From positions 1 through 64,000 of the forward strand of contig NZ_NQKZ01000005.1 in NCBI RefSeq assembly GCF_002252665.1: 64,000 nt of DNA, given 5' to 3'. The stretch is from Synechococcus sp. 8F6 (GTDB lineage Bacteria > Cyanobacteriota > Cyanobacteriia > PCC-6307 > Cyanobiaceae). The translations under genes were made by a program, and so were the position numbers. Each line of letters starts with the position of its first letter. Positions within the stretch are counted from its first letter, which is position 1. The notes beneath the pieces were generated by a model, which worked only from the letters and a program-made list of their open reading frames with translations, had not been told where the DNA came from and made no database searches. Below, in pieces: positions 1 through 7,562 of the stretch.

Positions 1-33
1 CCCCCCGGTTGTCGTCCAGCGACAACCTGGGGG
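1..33. other. Strong inverted repeat at the left edge
   Basis: The arms GGTTGTCG (7-14) and CGACAACC (20-27) match perfectly around a TCCAG loop. The stem extends outward through one C/T mismatch into CCCCC/GGGGG, giving about 14 paired positions. No T-run follows on either visible side, so it is not a clear intrinsic terminator. It could be a terminator half cut by the window edge, an operator, or an element boundary. Confidence 0.6.
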
Positions 34-89
34 CGATCAGTTCCCCTAACCGGCCAACTTGATTGACGCCAATCGGCCAAGGGGCTTGA

Positions 90-278
90 CGCGGGACAAC
101 CAACCGCGGACTGGCGGCCTGCGGCCTGCAGGTGCGCAATGACCTGGATGACTGGCAGCTCACCGAAGTCGGACGCGACTGGGGCCAGCCCCTGCCCACC
201 TGCGCACGGGGCCAACGCGGCCAGCAAATCCTCTGGGATGCCGCAGTGATGGCGGTGCTGCGGGAGGCGTTGCCATGA
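90..278 (+). pseudogene. Remnant of an antirepressor-like protein (C-terminal part)
   Basis: An open frame without a convincing start begins right after a stop codon and ends about 75 bases before the KilA-N gene. The readable part includes GLQVRNDLDDWQLTEVGRDW, then a run ending in ILWDAAVMAVLREALP. The pattern 'G-L-Q-V-R ... W-x-L-T-E-x-G ... W' resembles the C-terminal region of phage antirepressor and KilA-N-associated proteins, in which a conserved L-T-E-x-G turn is common. No ATG fits and the N-terminal half is missing, so I read it as a truncated gene. A GTG at 132 could start a very short protein instead. The family assignment rests on weak pattern likeness. Confidence 0.3.
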
Positions 279-351
279 CGTTGCCGTCACCACAGGCAGC
301 TGGGGCCTCACCCCACCACGCCTGGCCCAGTTCACCGAAGCTTTCATTCCC

Positions 352-1110
352 ATGAAGACGCACACCCTGGTGTCCCGTTCCTGGAACGGCACCCCGATCG
401 CACGGCGCAGCACCGATGGCTACGTCAACGCCACGGCCATGTGCAAGGCCAATGGCAAGCGCTGGAAGGACTACCGCGAGTCAGACCGGTGCCAGCTGTA
501 TCTGGACGCCCTGGAGAGCGTGGCCGGAATTTCCGTCCACGCCCTTGTTGAGTCCCGCTCCGGCGGTGCCGGTGGCGGCGGCACCTGGGTCCATCCCCAG
601 GTCGCGGTCGACCTGGCCCGCTGGATCAGCGCACCGTTTGCGGTGTGGATGGACGGCTGGTTTCTGGAGAGCCTCCAGCAGGCTCAGCCGGCGCCGGTGA
701 TGACGCCCCCACCCAGGCTCAGGGAAGCCGAGGTGATCGCCTTGGTGGAGCAGAGCGTCGCCCTGTTCGAGAAGCTCGGCGGCCTCGATCAGCGGGACGA
801 GCTCCTGTTCAAGGACATCGTGCGCAGCAGCGTTCTCACCGCGAGTTCAGGGGGTGTGCCCGCCATCAATGCAGACGATGAGCTGACCCTGGGCGATGCC
901 TGGCTGGAGGTGTTCCAGCAGGTGCTGCCGCGCACAAAGTTCTGCTCAGCAGGCAAGCTCGTAGCCCAGGCCTACCGCCAGGAGTTCGGCAAGGAGCCGC
1001 CATGCCGCCAGCAGTTCGTCGATGGCGCTCCCCGTCAAGTGAAGAGCTACCGCCGTTCCTGGCTCCTCGACACGCTGAAGGGATTCAAAGCACAGCTGGC
1101 GGGGAGCTGA
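352..1110 (+). CDS. KilA-N domain protein
   Basis: A 252-residue protein whose first ~105 residues form a KilA-N (APSES-related DNA-binding) domain. Visible marks are the N-terminal strand region, G-Y-V-N-A-T-A-M-C-K (about residues 23-32), a W-K-D-Y stretch, and G-G-T-W-V-H-P-Q-V-A-V-D-L-A-R-W-I-S followed by F-x-V-W-M-D-G-W. This domain occurs in phage antirepressors and in DNA-virus and satellite proteins. Residues ~120-250 do not match a family I recognise; they are helical with a charged end. The stop overlaps the start of the next gene (TGATG), so the two are probably translated together. DNA binding is family knowledge; the target is unknown. Confidence 0.85.
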   Translation: MKTHTLVSRSWNGTPIARRSTDGYVNATAMCKANGKRWKDYRESDRCQLYLDALESVAGISVHALVESRSGGAGGGGTWVHPQVAVDLARWISAPFAVWMDGWFLESLQQAQPAPVMTPPPRLREAEVIALVEQSVALFEKLGGLDQRDELLFKDIVRSSVLTASSGGVPAINADDELTLGDAWLEVFQQVLPRTKFCSAGKLVAQAYRQEFGKEPPCRQQFVDGAPRQVKSYRRSWLLDTLKGFKAQLAGS

Positions 1111-1346
1111 TGGACAGCACCGCAACACCGGCCCGTCAGCGGGTCTGGATGAGCACCCCAGAAGCGTGTGCATCCCTGGGCATGAGCCGTGAAACCCTCC
1201 GCAAGCTGAGGCTGCGGGGGGTTCTGGTTCCTGGCAAGCACTACCGCCGCTGGGGATGCACTCAAGGCCGAGGCCCGTTGCAGTGGCATCTGGAGAACGT
1301 GGAGTCAACCATCACCGGCTGGAGCCGGCGGAATCTGCCCCAATAG
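1110..1346 (+). CDS. Small helix-turn-helix (excisionase/MerR-like) protein
   Basis: A 78-residue basic protein. The ATG overlaps the KilA-N stop codon by one base, which decides the start and implies translational coupling. The core reads M-S-T-P-E-A-C-A-S-L-G-M-S-R-E-T-L-R-K-L-R-L-x-G, the layout of a winged helix-turn-helix as in excisionases and MerR-type DNA-binding domains, followed by 'G-K-H-Y-R-R-W' where a wing would sit. No metal-binding or effector domain follows, so it is a stand-alone DNA binder. Next to a KilA-N protein and a tRNA attachment-type site, an excisionase or regulator of the element is likely, but this is inference. Confidence 0.7.
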   Translation: MDSTATPARQRVWMSTPEACASLGMSRETLRKLRLRGVLVPGKHYRRWGCTQGRGPLQWHLENVESTITGWSRRNLPQ

Positions 1347-1866
1347 GGGAGGGCGCTGCTCACATGGGTGAGCAAATCCCAGATGAATTTCGATTCAGCG
1401 CTCTGCGTTGAGCGACCTCACGACTGAAGGACCTGGCTAGTTGGCGTTGCTCGCGGAGCCAGAGGGTTGTGCCCTGTTGCAGGACATCCACGTGGGCAGA
1501 ACCCAACCGCTCGTATCGGCCTTTGCCGTGGCCAGAGTCAGCTGAATCTGGAGCTGAGCTTCCCACTGCCGCCAGAGGCTGCTTCTCCGGATTCCTCGTG
1601 CAAACGTTCCGGAGCACTGGGCGAGAAGCCCTGCCACGAAAGGCCTGGCACCGGATATGCACGACACCACCATTGGCTGGCGCGAGGCTCAACGACTGGT
1701 CGACTTGGCCACTGCCGCGGCCATGCTCACAAGCAGAGCGAAGCCAAGGGCTGGAACCAAGGCCGGCCAGACCAGGAAAGGAGTTTCATTGAACGGGAGG
1801 CGTGCAAACCGGTGATTTGCTCACCTGTTTGCTCACATGGCCCTTGGTCGATCGGTGAAAAGTCAG
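1347..1866. other. Gene-poor 520-bp stretch with repeated motif copies
   Basis: I see no convincing gene. A 52-codon open frame (1657-1815, plus) starts with MHDTTIGWREAQRLVDLA but has no recognisable family. The notable content is repeats: TGCTCACATGG at 1357-1367 and again at 1830-1840; GTGAGCAAATC at 1368-1378 and its exact reverse complement at 1814-1824; and a 7-bp inverted repeat TGCTCAC/GTGAGCA at 1357-1374. The copies bracket the stretch and cluster near the tRNA end, as arm-type recombinase or excisionase sites do. Confidence 0.5.
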
Positions 1867-1940
1867 TCGGGGCGACAGGATTCGAACCTGCGACCTAGTG
1901 CTCCCAAAGCACCCGCGCTACCAAGCTGCGCCACGCCCCG
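1867..1940 (-). tRNA. tRNA-Pro (anticodon UGG)
   Basis: Read on the minus strand, the sequence folds as a 74-base tRNA. The 7-bp acceptor stem CGGGGCG pairs with CGCCCCG (1868-1874) and is followed by an A discriminator. The anticodon stem GGTGC/GCACT closes a 7-base loop TTTGGGA with anticodon TGG, and the T-loop is GGTTCGAATCC-like. The acceptor pair C1-G72 is typical of bacterial tRNA-Pro. CCA is not encoded. Its 3' end faces the KilA-N segment, which fits use as an integration site. Confidence 0.96.
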
Positions 1941-2003
1941 TTGCTGGGAGCTTAGGGGGGCGGCGTGCGCCAGGCGACAGCGGTGGAGCCGATGCGGCAG
2001 GGC

Positions 2004-2192
2004 TCAACCACCGCCCAAAAAACGGAACGCATCCCAGAGGCTGCCCCCAGGGGCAGGGCGCGCCACGTCCCGATCAAGAAACCACAGGCCACCAGCCAGG
2101 ACATTGAGAACCAGCACCAGCAACCACACACGCCAGCCCTCGAGCAGCTTCACACCAAAACCTGAGCCATTCCTCTCCATCATCCCGGACAA
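2004..2192 (-). CDS. Small single-pass membrane protein, unknown
   Basis: A 62-residue frame with one clear hydrophobic segment at about residues 18-38 (W-R-V-W-L-L-V-L-V-L-N-V-L-A-G-G-L-W-F-L), preceded by a short polar N-terminus and followed by an arginine/proline-containing tail. Three ATG codons near the start (2192, 2183 and 2180) are all possible. I do not recognise the family. Its support is membrane-protein-like composition and the absence of a better gene on either strand. It lies just beyond tRNA-Pro, outside the suspected element. Confidence 0.45.
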   Translation of the reverse strand: MSGMMERNGSGFGVKLLEGWRVWLLVLVLNVLAGGLWFLDRDVARPAPGGSLWDAFRFLGGG

Positions 2193-2254
2193 GCCAACGG
2201 TGCTTGACGGTGATAGCCAAAGCTGCTAGTACAGGTGTACCGATTGCAGGCGCC

Positions 2255-2470
2255 ATGACCATCTCCTCTCCCTACGCCGTGTTCAGAGCTAATCCATGGC
2301 TGCGCACGGAGCCCGATCTGCCGCCCAAGCCCGCTGCCTCGCGGCGCCGGGTCGCAAAGGCCTTAGCGCCAATCAAGGCTCCTGCCGCCTGGGCAACGCT
2401 GATCCAGGGGAACCTGTTTGATCAGCTGCCCCCGCTCCGAGGGGCAGACAACCCTCCACTCCCTGGCTAG
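2255..2470 (+). CDS. Small hypothetical protein
   Basis: A possible 71-residue protein starting MTISSPYAVFRANPWLRTE, proline- and alanine-rich, with a basic centre (R-R-R-V-A-K) and no recognised domain. The frame is also open 51 bases further upstream (to 2204), but the ATG at 2255 gives the more protein-like start. It ends 30 bases before the next small gene. Codon use is mildly GC-rich at third positions, but less so than in the neighbouring enzymes. It could be an orphan gene or a chance frame. Confidence 0.35.
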   Translation: MTISSPYAVFRANPWLRTEPDLPPKPAASRRRVAKALAPIKAPAAWATLIQGNLFDQLPPLRGADNPPLPG

Positions 2471-2471
2471 T

Positions 2472-2499
2472 GTTGAAACCGACACACGGAGGTTTCAAC
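2472..2499 (+). promoter_or_regulatory. Hairpin enclosing a Shine-Dalgarno sequence
   Basis: A perfect 9-bp inverted repeat, GTTGAAACC (2472-2480) and GGTTTCAAC (2491-2499), surrounds a 10-base loop ending in CGGA. The Shine-Dalgarno GGAGG (2488-2492) lies partly in the loop and partly in the 3' arm, and the arm ends one base before the ATG of the next gene. This arrangement could hide the ribosome binding site, act as an operator, or both. Confidence 0.55.
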
Positions 2500-2500
2500 C

Positions 2501-2692
2501 ATGGCGATGGACTCCGGCAATGGTTTCTCCACTCGGGCCGGCGACTCCACGGACATCGGCCGATCCGTCATGAAGTGGGGGCGGGATGGGGAACTTTCAG
2601 CGCTCGACCTGCAATCGATCCTCGAGCGCCTCAGGGCCGTCGACGACCAGGCCGCCAGCCTGATGGACTGTCCCCTCGATCTGCCTGGTTGA
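2501..2692 (+). CDS. Small hypothetical protein behind a ribosome-binding-site hairpin
   Basis: A 63-residue acidic protein starting MAMDSGNGFSTRAG. The second half, A-L-D-L-Q-S-I-L-E-R-L-R-A-V-D-D-Q-A-A-S-L-M, looks like one amphipathic helix. A GGAGG ribosome binding site lies 8 bases before the ATG, embedded in a perfect hairpin, which supports expression. No known domain is visible. It ends 21 bases from the convergent ridA gene. Role unknown. Confidence 0.5.
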   Translation: MAMDSGNGFSTRAGDSTDIGRSVMKWGRDGELSALDLQSILERLRAVDDQAASLMDCPLDLPG

Positions 2693-2713
2693 GCAACATC
2701 CGCCTTTCTGGAA

Positions 2714-3115
2714 TCAGGCGCTGAGGGCGATGGCGTCGATCTCCACCCGGGCGCCCTTCGGCAACGCTGCCACCTCGACGCACGCCCTGGCCGGGGACAC
2801 CCCATCGCCGAACATCTCCGCATAAATCGCATTCACCCGTGCGAAATCGCCCAGATCGGCCAGAAACACCGTGGTGCGCAGCACCTGCTGGGGGCTACTG
2901 CCGCCGGCTTCCAGCACGGCCTTGAGGTTGGTGAGCACCTGGCGGGTTTCAGCCTCCACGTCACCACCGCCCACCATGCCCCCAGTGGCTGGATCCAGGG
3001 CGATCTGGCCGGAGCAATACAGCACACCGCTGGCTTTCACGGCTTGGTTGTAAGGGCCCACGGGCGCCGGGGCTTCGGCGGTGATCACGGCTTCCAGCTG
3101 CATCGATGGGCTCAT
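2714..3115 (-). CDS. ridA: RidA family reactive enamine/imine deaminase
   Basis: 133 residues, the usual length of the RidA/YjgF/UK114 family. These trimeric cytosolic enzymes hydrolyse reactive enamine/imine intermediates released by PLP enzymes such as threonine dehydratase. Family marks are G-P-Y-N-Q-A-V near residue 19, Y-C-S-G-Q-I-A-L-D-P, the helix T-N-L-K-A-V-L-E-A-G-G, and P-A-R-A-C-V-E-V with the conserved arginine that binds the substrate carboxylate. An internal ATG (MQLEA) four codons later is an alternative start. It is transcribed divergently from the ABC ATPase gene, so the two share a very short promoter region. Confidence 0.95.
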   Translation of the reverse strand: MSPSMQLEAVITAEAPAPVGPYNQAVKASGVLYCSGQIALDPATGGMVGGGDVEAETRQVLTNLKAVLEAGGSSPQQVLRTTVFLADLGDFARVNAIYAEMFGDGVSPARACVEVAALPKGARVEIDAIALSA

Positions 3116-3141
3116 GCCAGGTCAGGATGAAGGGAGAGCTT

Positions 3142-4308
3142 ATGGCCCTTGCTGGCCCTGCGCCGATCGCCAGCCCCCTCACCGAGCTGATCCCTGCTGA
3201 GTTGCCGCTGCGTGAGCACGTGCAACTCAAAGACATCTGGCACCGCTACGCCAACGCCGCCCCCGACGAGTGGACCCTCCAGGGAATCGATCTGGCCCTG
3301 GGCCAGGGGGAGCTGGTGGGCCTGCTAGGCCCGTCGGGCTGCGGCAAGACCACCCTGCTGCGGCTGATCGCCGGCTTTGAGCGGCCCGAGCGCGGCTCGG
3401 TGTCGATCGATGGCCGCACCGTCGCCGGAGCTGGCCGCTGGCTGCCACCCGAGCGCCGCGGCGTTGGCATGGTGTTTCAGGACTACGCCCTGTTCCCCCA
3501 CCTCGATGCCTGGCGCAATGCCTGCTTCGGGCTGCGGCGCGGCCAGGACAGCAGCCGGGCCAGCTGGTTGCTGGAGTTGCTCGGGCTCAAGGGGCTTGAA
3601 AGCCGCTATCCCCACGAACTCTCCGGCGGCCAACGCCAGCGCCTCGCCCTGGCCCGCGCCCTGGCTCCAGGGCCGTCGGTGGTGCTGCTCGATGAACCCT
3701 TCTCCAACCTCGATGTGGAGGTGCGGCTGCGCCTGCGCAGCGAACTACCCGCCGTGCTCTCCCGCTGTGGCGCCAGCGGTCTGATCGTCACCCACGACCC
3801 AGAAGAGGCGTTGGCGATCTGCGATCGGGTGGCGGTGCTGCGCGATGGGGTACTGCACCAGTGCGCCAGTCCACGGCAGCTGGTGCAGCAGCCCGCCACG
3901 GCCTTCGTGGGACGGTTCGTGCTCCAAGGCAACCTGCTGCCAGCCGAGCGCCAGGGCGATCGCCTCCACACAGTCCTCGGCTGCCTGATCGCCAGCCCAG
4001 GCGAAGCGAGCCTGGCGACGGGCACGACACAGCAAGCCCAGGAGCCGCTGGAGGTGCTGATCAGCCCCGAGGCCATCCAGCTCCGCCCCGACCCCGACGG
4101 CCAGGCCTGGGTGCAGGGGCGTGAGTTTCTGGGCCGGGAATGGCTCTATCAAGTACAGCTCGATCACCTGAGGCTGCGGCTGCGGCTGCCCCTCGACGCC
4201 GAATACAACCGCGGGGTGCGCTGCCAGCTGTCCTTACGGCCCGGGGCCCCAGGGGTGCTCTTCCCGACCCGCGTGCCGCTGCAGGTGCTGGCCGCCCCCC
4301 AGCCCTGA
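3142..4308 (+). CDS. ABC transporter ATP-binding protein (iron/polyamine type)
   Basis: The start at 3142 has a GGGAG ribosome binding site five bases upstream, giving 388 residues; an in-frame ATG at 3127 is less likely. The ATPase domain (about residues 25-260) shows Walker A GPSGCGKT (about 63-70), Q-loop F-Q-D-Y-A-L-F-P-H, signature L-S-G-G-Q-R-Q-R, Walker B V-V-L-L-D-E-P and switch histidine V-T-H-D. Residues ~265-385 look like a TOBE substrate-control domain. Length and layout match FbpC/PotA-type importers of Fe(III) or polyamines. No permease or binding protein is adjacent, so the substrate is open. Confidence 0.9.
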   Translation: MALAGPAPIASPLTELIPAELPLREHVQLKDIWHRYANAAPDEWTLQGIDLALGQGELVGLLGPSGCGKTTLLRLIAGFERPERGSVSIDGRTVAGAGRWLPPERRGVGMVFQDYALFPHLDAWRNACFGLRRGQDSSRASWLLELLGLKGLESRYPHELSGGQRQRLALARALAPGPSVVLLDEPFSNLDVEVRLRLRSELPAVLSRCGASGLIVTHDPEEALAICDRVAVLRDGVLHQCASPRQLVQQPATAFVGRFVLQGNLLPAERQGDRLHTVLGCLIASPGEASLATGTTQQAQEPLEVLISPEAIQLRPDPDGQAWVQGREFLGREWLYQVQLDHLRLRLRLPLDAEYNRGVRCQLSLRPGAPGVLFPTRVPLQVLAAPQP

Positions 4309-4315
4309 CCCGCCC

Positions 4316-5059
4316 CTAGGCCGCCCAGTGGTCCTTGCTGCTGCGCAGGACAGCCAACTGCTCAGCGCTGCCGGCACGCAGAAACAGGTTGGTGGCGCGC
4401 TCCAGCCCCACCGTGCTGGGGATGGTGGGCTCCCCCTGAGCCCGGGCTGTCAACACCTCCGCAAGCCGCTGCTGGATCGCCGCAGCGCAGGGATCGCCGG
4501 GCGCCACGGTGGCGGCGGCCCAACGCAGGTTGGAGGTGGTGTACTCGTGGGCGCACCACACCCGGGTGGCCTCGGGCAGCTGGCCGAGGCGCTGCAGCGA
4601 GGCCTGCATCTGGGCCGGGCTGCCTTCGAACAACCGCCCGCAGCCTGCGGCAAACAGAGTGTCGCCACAGAACAGATGCCCCGAAATGGGCAAGTAGTAG
4701 GCGATATGGGCGCGGGTGTGCCCCGGCACGGCCAGCACCTCCACCGTCTCACCCAACAGGTCAAACCGGTCGCCATCCACCAACCCCTGGGTCTGGAGCG
4801 GGATGCGAGCCTGGTCGTCGCGGCTGGCCAGCACCGCCGCACCGGGCCAGCGGGCCAGCAGCCCCGGCGTGCCGCCAATGTGATCGCTGTGGTGGTGGGT
4901 GTGCAGGATCGCCACCAACTTCAGCCCCTGCTGCTCCAAGGCGGCCAACACAGGCTCAGCCACGGCGGGATCCACCACGGCGGCCTGGCCCTGGCGCTGC
5001 AACACAAACACGTAGTTGTCGTGCAGCACCGGGATCAGGCCGACGCGGAGTTGGGGCAT
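4316..5059 (-). CDS. gloB: Hydroxyacylglutathione hydrolase (glyoxalase II)
   Basis: A 247-residue metallo-beta-lactamase-fold enzyme. It hydrolyses S-lactoylglutathione to lactate and glutathione in methylglyoxal detoxification. The binuclear metal motif [10 protein letters not shown] sits at about residues 54-63, followed by the expected G-H-T-R-A-H histidine, the F-C-G-D-T-L-F aspartate and C-A-H-E-Y-T histidine. The C-terminal helical region carries the glutathione-binding part (N-P-F-L-R is replaced by T-N-L-F-L-R). It is convergent with the ABC ATPase gene (7 bases apart) and divergent from hisG. Confidence 0.95.
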   Translation of the reverse strand: MPQLRVGLIPVLHDNYVFVLQRQGQAAVVDPAVAEPVLAALEQQGLKLVAILHTHHHSDHIGGTPGLLARWPGAAVLASRDDQARIPLQTQGLVDGDRFDLLGETVEVLAVPGHTRAHIAYYLPISGHLFCGDTLFAAGCGRLFEGSPAQMQASLQRLGQLPEATRVWCAHEYTTSNLRWAAATVAPGDPCAAAIQQRLAEVLTARAQGEPTIPSTVGLERATNLFLRAGSAEQLAVLRSSKDHWAA

Positions 5060-5111
5060 CGTTAAAGTCCAGCCTGTGGCGTTCCCCCATGATCACCGCT
5101 GCAGCCCAGGC

Positions 5112-5762
5112 ATGATCACCGTTGCCCTGGCCAAAGGCGCCCTGCTGAAGGATTCGGTGGCCCGCTTTGCCGCCGCCGGCTTGGATTTCTCGGCCCTGCT
5201 CGAGCCTGGCAACCGCCAACTGATGGTGCCCAGTGCCTGCGGGCAGGCCCGGGCGCTGCTGGTGCGCAATGCCGATGTGCCCGTGTATGTGGCCTACGGC
5301 CAGGCCCAGCTGGGCGTGGTGGGCTACGACGTGATCCGTGAGCACCAGCTGCCGGTTGCCCAGCTGCTGGATCTGGGCTTCGGCGGCTGCCGCATGAGTG
5401 TGGCGGTGAAGGCCAGCAGCGGCTATCGCCGCGCCGCCGATCTGCCCGCCCATTGCCGCGTCGCCAGCAAGTTCACCGGCTGCGCCCAGGCCTTCTTCGA
5501 TGCCCTCGATCTGCCAGTGGAGCTGATCCACCTAGCCGGATCGGTGGAGCTCGGCCCGATCACTGGCATGAGTGAGGCGATCGTCGACCTGGTGGCCACC
5601 GGCCGCACCTTGGAGGAAAACGGCCTGGTGGCGATTGAAGATCTGTTCCACAGCACCGCCCGGCTGGTGGGTCACCCCCTGGCCCTCCGGCTCGACGACG
5701 GCCCACTCCAGGGGATCATCGATCGGCTCGGACTGGTGGCCGCAGCACCCCAGGGCCGCTGA
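5112..5762 (+). CDS. hisG: ATP phosphoribosyltransferase, short (HisG_S) form
   Basis: 216 residues from the ATG that begins [12 protein letters not shown], the first step of histidine synthesis (ATP + PRPP). The length and the absence of the ~80-residue C-terminal regulatory domain mark the short form, which needs the HisZ subunit; no hisZ is in this window. Visible features are the N-terminal periplasmic-binding-like fold (G-Y-D-V-I) and the PRPP-binding stretch [13 protein letters not shown] near residue 155. The stop overlaps the next ATG (TGATG), so it is coupled to an ABC exporter, an odd partner for a biosynthetic enzyme. Confidence 0.95.
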   Translation: MITVALAKGALLKDSVARFAAAGLDFSALLEPGNRQLMVPSACGQARALLVRNADVPVYVAYGQAQLGVVGYDVIREHQLPVAQLLDLGFGGCRMSVAVKASSGYRRAADLPAHCRVASKFTGCAQAFFDALDLPVELIHLAGSVELGPITGMSEAIVDLVATGRTLEENGLVAIEDLFHSTARLVGHPLALRLDDGPLQGIIDRLGLVAAAPQGR

Positions 5763-7561
5763 TGGCGCGCCTCGACCGCCAGCGCCTGCTGCGCCTGCTG
5801 CCCTACCTGAGCCTGGACCGCCGACGCCTGGGCCTCACCCTGCTGCTGCTGATTCCGGTGGCCTTCGCCGCCGCCGTGCAGCCCCTGCTGGTGGGCCAGG
5901 CGATCGCCGTGCTGCGGCGCGAGCCCACCCTCGGCTGGCTCGACGGCCTGCCGGTGCCCGAGGCCATGAGGCTGCTGGTGCTGCTGCTGCTGCTGGCGGT
6001 GCTGCTGCGCCTGGGCCTGCAGGGCATCCAGACCTTCAACGTTCAGGCCGTCGGCCAGCGGCTCACCGCCCGGATCCGCAACGACCTGTTCGCCCACGCC
6101 ATGGCGCTGTCGTTGCGGTTCCACGACCGCACCCCTGTGGGCAAGTTGCTCACCCGGCTCACCAGCGACGTCGATGCCCTGGCCGAGGTGTTCGGCAGCG
6201 GCGCCGTGGGCGTGCTCGCCGACCTGGTGACCCTGCTGGTGATCGCCGTCACGATGATCTCGATCGAGTGGCGCCTGGGCCTGTTGCTGCTCGTGAGCCA
6301 GGTGCCGGTGGTGCTGGGCATCCTCTGGCTGCAGGGGCGCTACCGCAAGGCCAACTACCGCGTGCGCGAGGAGCTCAGCCAGCTCAACGCCGATCTGCAG
6401 GAAAACCTCCAGGGCCTCGAGGTGGTGCAGATGTTCCGGCGGGAGGCCACCAACAGCGCCCGCTTTGCCCAGGTCACGGCCGCCTACCGCGAAGCAGTCG
6501 GCGGCACGATCCTCTACGACAGCGCCATCTCGGCCTTCATCGAATGGGTGGCCCTCAGCGCCGTCGCGGTGGTGCTGGCCCTGGGCGGCTGGATGGTGCT
6601 GGGCAGCGCCATGGGCCTGGGCACGCTCACCACCTTCATCCTCTATTCCCAGCGCCTGTTCGACCCTCTGCGCCAGCTGGCCGAGCGCTTCACCCAGATC
6701 CAAGGCGGGCTCACCGCTGTGGAACGCATCGGCGAATTGCTCGATCAGCCGATCGAGATTGCCGAGCTTCCCTCGGCTCAACGCACGGCGGCGGCGATTG
6801 CCAGCGGCAGCCAGCGTGCCAGTGCCGGCGAGGTGATCTTCGAGAACGTGTCGTTCTCCTACCGCGACGACGACCCGATCCTCACCGACCTTTCGTTCCG
6901 CATTGCCCCTGGGGAGCACGTGGCCCTGGTGGGCCCCACCGGCTCCGGCAAAACCACCGTGATCCGTCTGCTCTGCCGGCTTTATGAGCCCCAGCGCGGG
7001 CGCATCCTGCTCGATGGCATCGATATCCGGCAGCTGCCCATCCCCACCCTGCGCCAGCGCCTCGGGGTGGTGTTGCAAGACACCTTCCTGTTCAGCGGCA
7101 ACGTGGCCGACAATCTGCGCCTTGATGCCCAGATCAGCAGCGACGAACTGCAACGGATCTGCGGCGAGCTGGGCCTCCAGCCCCTGCTGCGGCGCCTGCC
7201 CGACGGCCTGGCCACGGCGTTGCGCGAACGGGGCGGCAACCTCTCCTCGGGCGAGCGCCAGCTGCTCTCCGTGGCGAGGGTGGCGATCCGGGATCCATCC
7301 GTGCTGGTGATGGACGAGGCCACCGCCTTCATGGATCCCTCCACCGAGGCGACCCTGCAGCGCGATCTGGCGCGACTGCTCCAGCAGCGCACCGCCATTG
7401 TCATCGCCCACCGCCTGGCCACGGTGGAAACCTCCGACAGCATCCTGGTGCTGCGCAAGGGCCACCTGATCGAGCAGGGCACCCACGCCGAACTGCAGCG
7501 GGCGGGCGGTCTCTATGCCCAGCTGGCCGACCTGCAGGAGCGAGGGCTGGCGGCCCTCTAA
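5762..7561 (+). CDS. ABC exporter half-transporter (permease-ATPase fusion)
   Basis: 599 residues with the transmembrane domain first (about residues 20-310, six expected helices, including L-L-L-L-I-P-V-A-F-A-A-A and L-V-L-L-L-L-L-L-A-V-L-L) and the ATPase domain after it. ATPase motifs are Walker A GPTGSGKT near 391, signature L-S-S-G-E-R-Q near 493, Walker B V-L-V-M-D-E-A near 515 and I-A-H-R-L near 546. This is the type I exporter layout of MsbA/MDR-like half-transporters, which work as dimers in the inner membrane. The canonical Walker B glutamate is present. Substrate (drug, lipid or peptide) cannot be told from sequence. It is translationally coupled to hisG. Confidence 0.93.
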   Translation: MARLDRQRLLRLLPYLSLDRRRLGLTLLLLIPVAFAAAVQPLLVGQAIAVLRREPTLGWLDGLPVPEAMRLLVLLLLLAVLLRLGLQGIQTFNVQAVGQRLTARIRNDLFAHAMALSLRFHDRTPVGKLLTRLTSDVDALAEVFGSGAVGVLADLVTLLVIAVTMISIEWRLGLLLLVSQVPVVLGILWLQGRYRKANYRVREELSQLNADLQENLQGLEVVQMFRREATNSARFAQVTAAYREAVGGTILYDSAISAFIEWVALSAVAVVLALGGWMVLGSAMGLGTLTTFILYSQRLFDPLRQLAERFTQIQGGLTAVERIGELLDQPIEIAELPSAQRTAAAIASGSQRASAGEVIFENVSFSYRDDDPILTDLSFRIAPGEHVALVGPTGSGKTTVIRLLCRLYEPQRGRILLDGIDIRQLPIPTLRQRLGVVLQDTFLFSGNVADNLRLDAQISSDELQRICGELGLQPLLRRLPDGLATALRERGGNLSSGERQLLSVARVAIRDPSVLVMDEATAFMDPSTEATLQRDLARLLQQRTAIVIAHRLATVETSDSILVLRKGHLIEQGTHAELQRAGGLYAQLADLQERGLAAL

Positions 7562-7562
7562 C

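Larger units (their letters stand above)
1..1866. mobile_element. Probable small integrated segment next to tRNA-Pro
   Basis: This stretch carries an antirepressor-like remnant, a KilA-N protein, a small helix-turn-helix protein and a gene-poor zone with repeated TGCTCAC words, and it stops exactly at the 3' end of a tRNA-Pro gene. KilA-N and excisionase-like proteins are typical of phages and satellites, and tRNA 3' ends are common attachment sites. No integrase and no second copy of the tRNA 3' end is visible inside the window, so the far boundary lies to the left or has decayed. The mobile origin is inferred from content and position only. Confidence 0.4.

Noticed and set aside
1467-1898. 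Open frame crossing the tRNA-Pro gene
   Set aside because: Its end reads through the tRNA in the antisense direction, a common false protein; the tRNA fold is clear.
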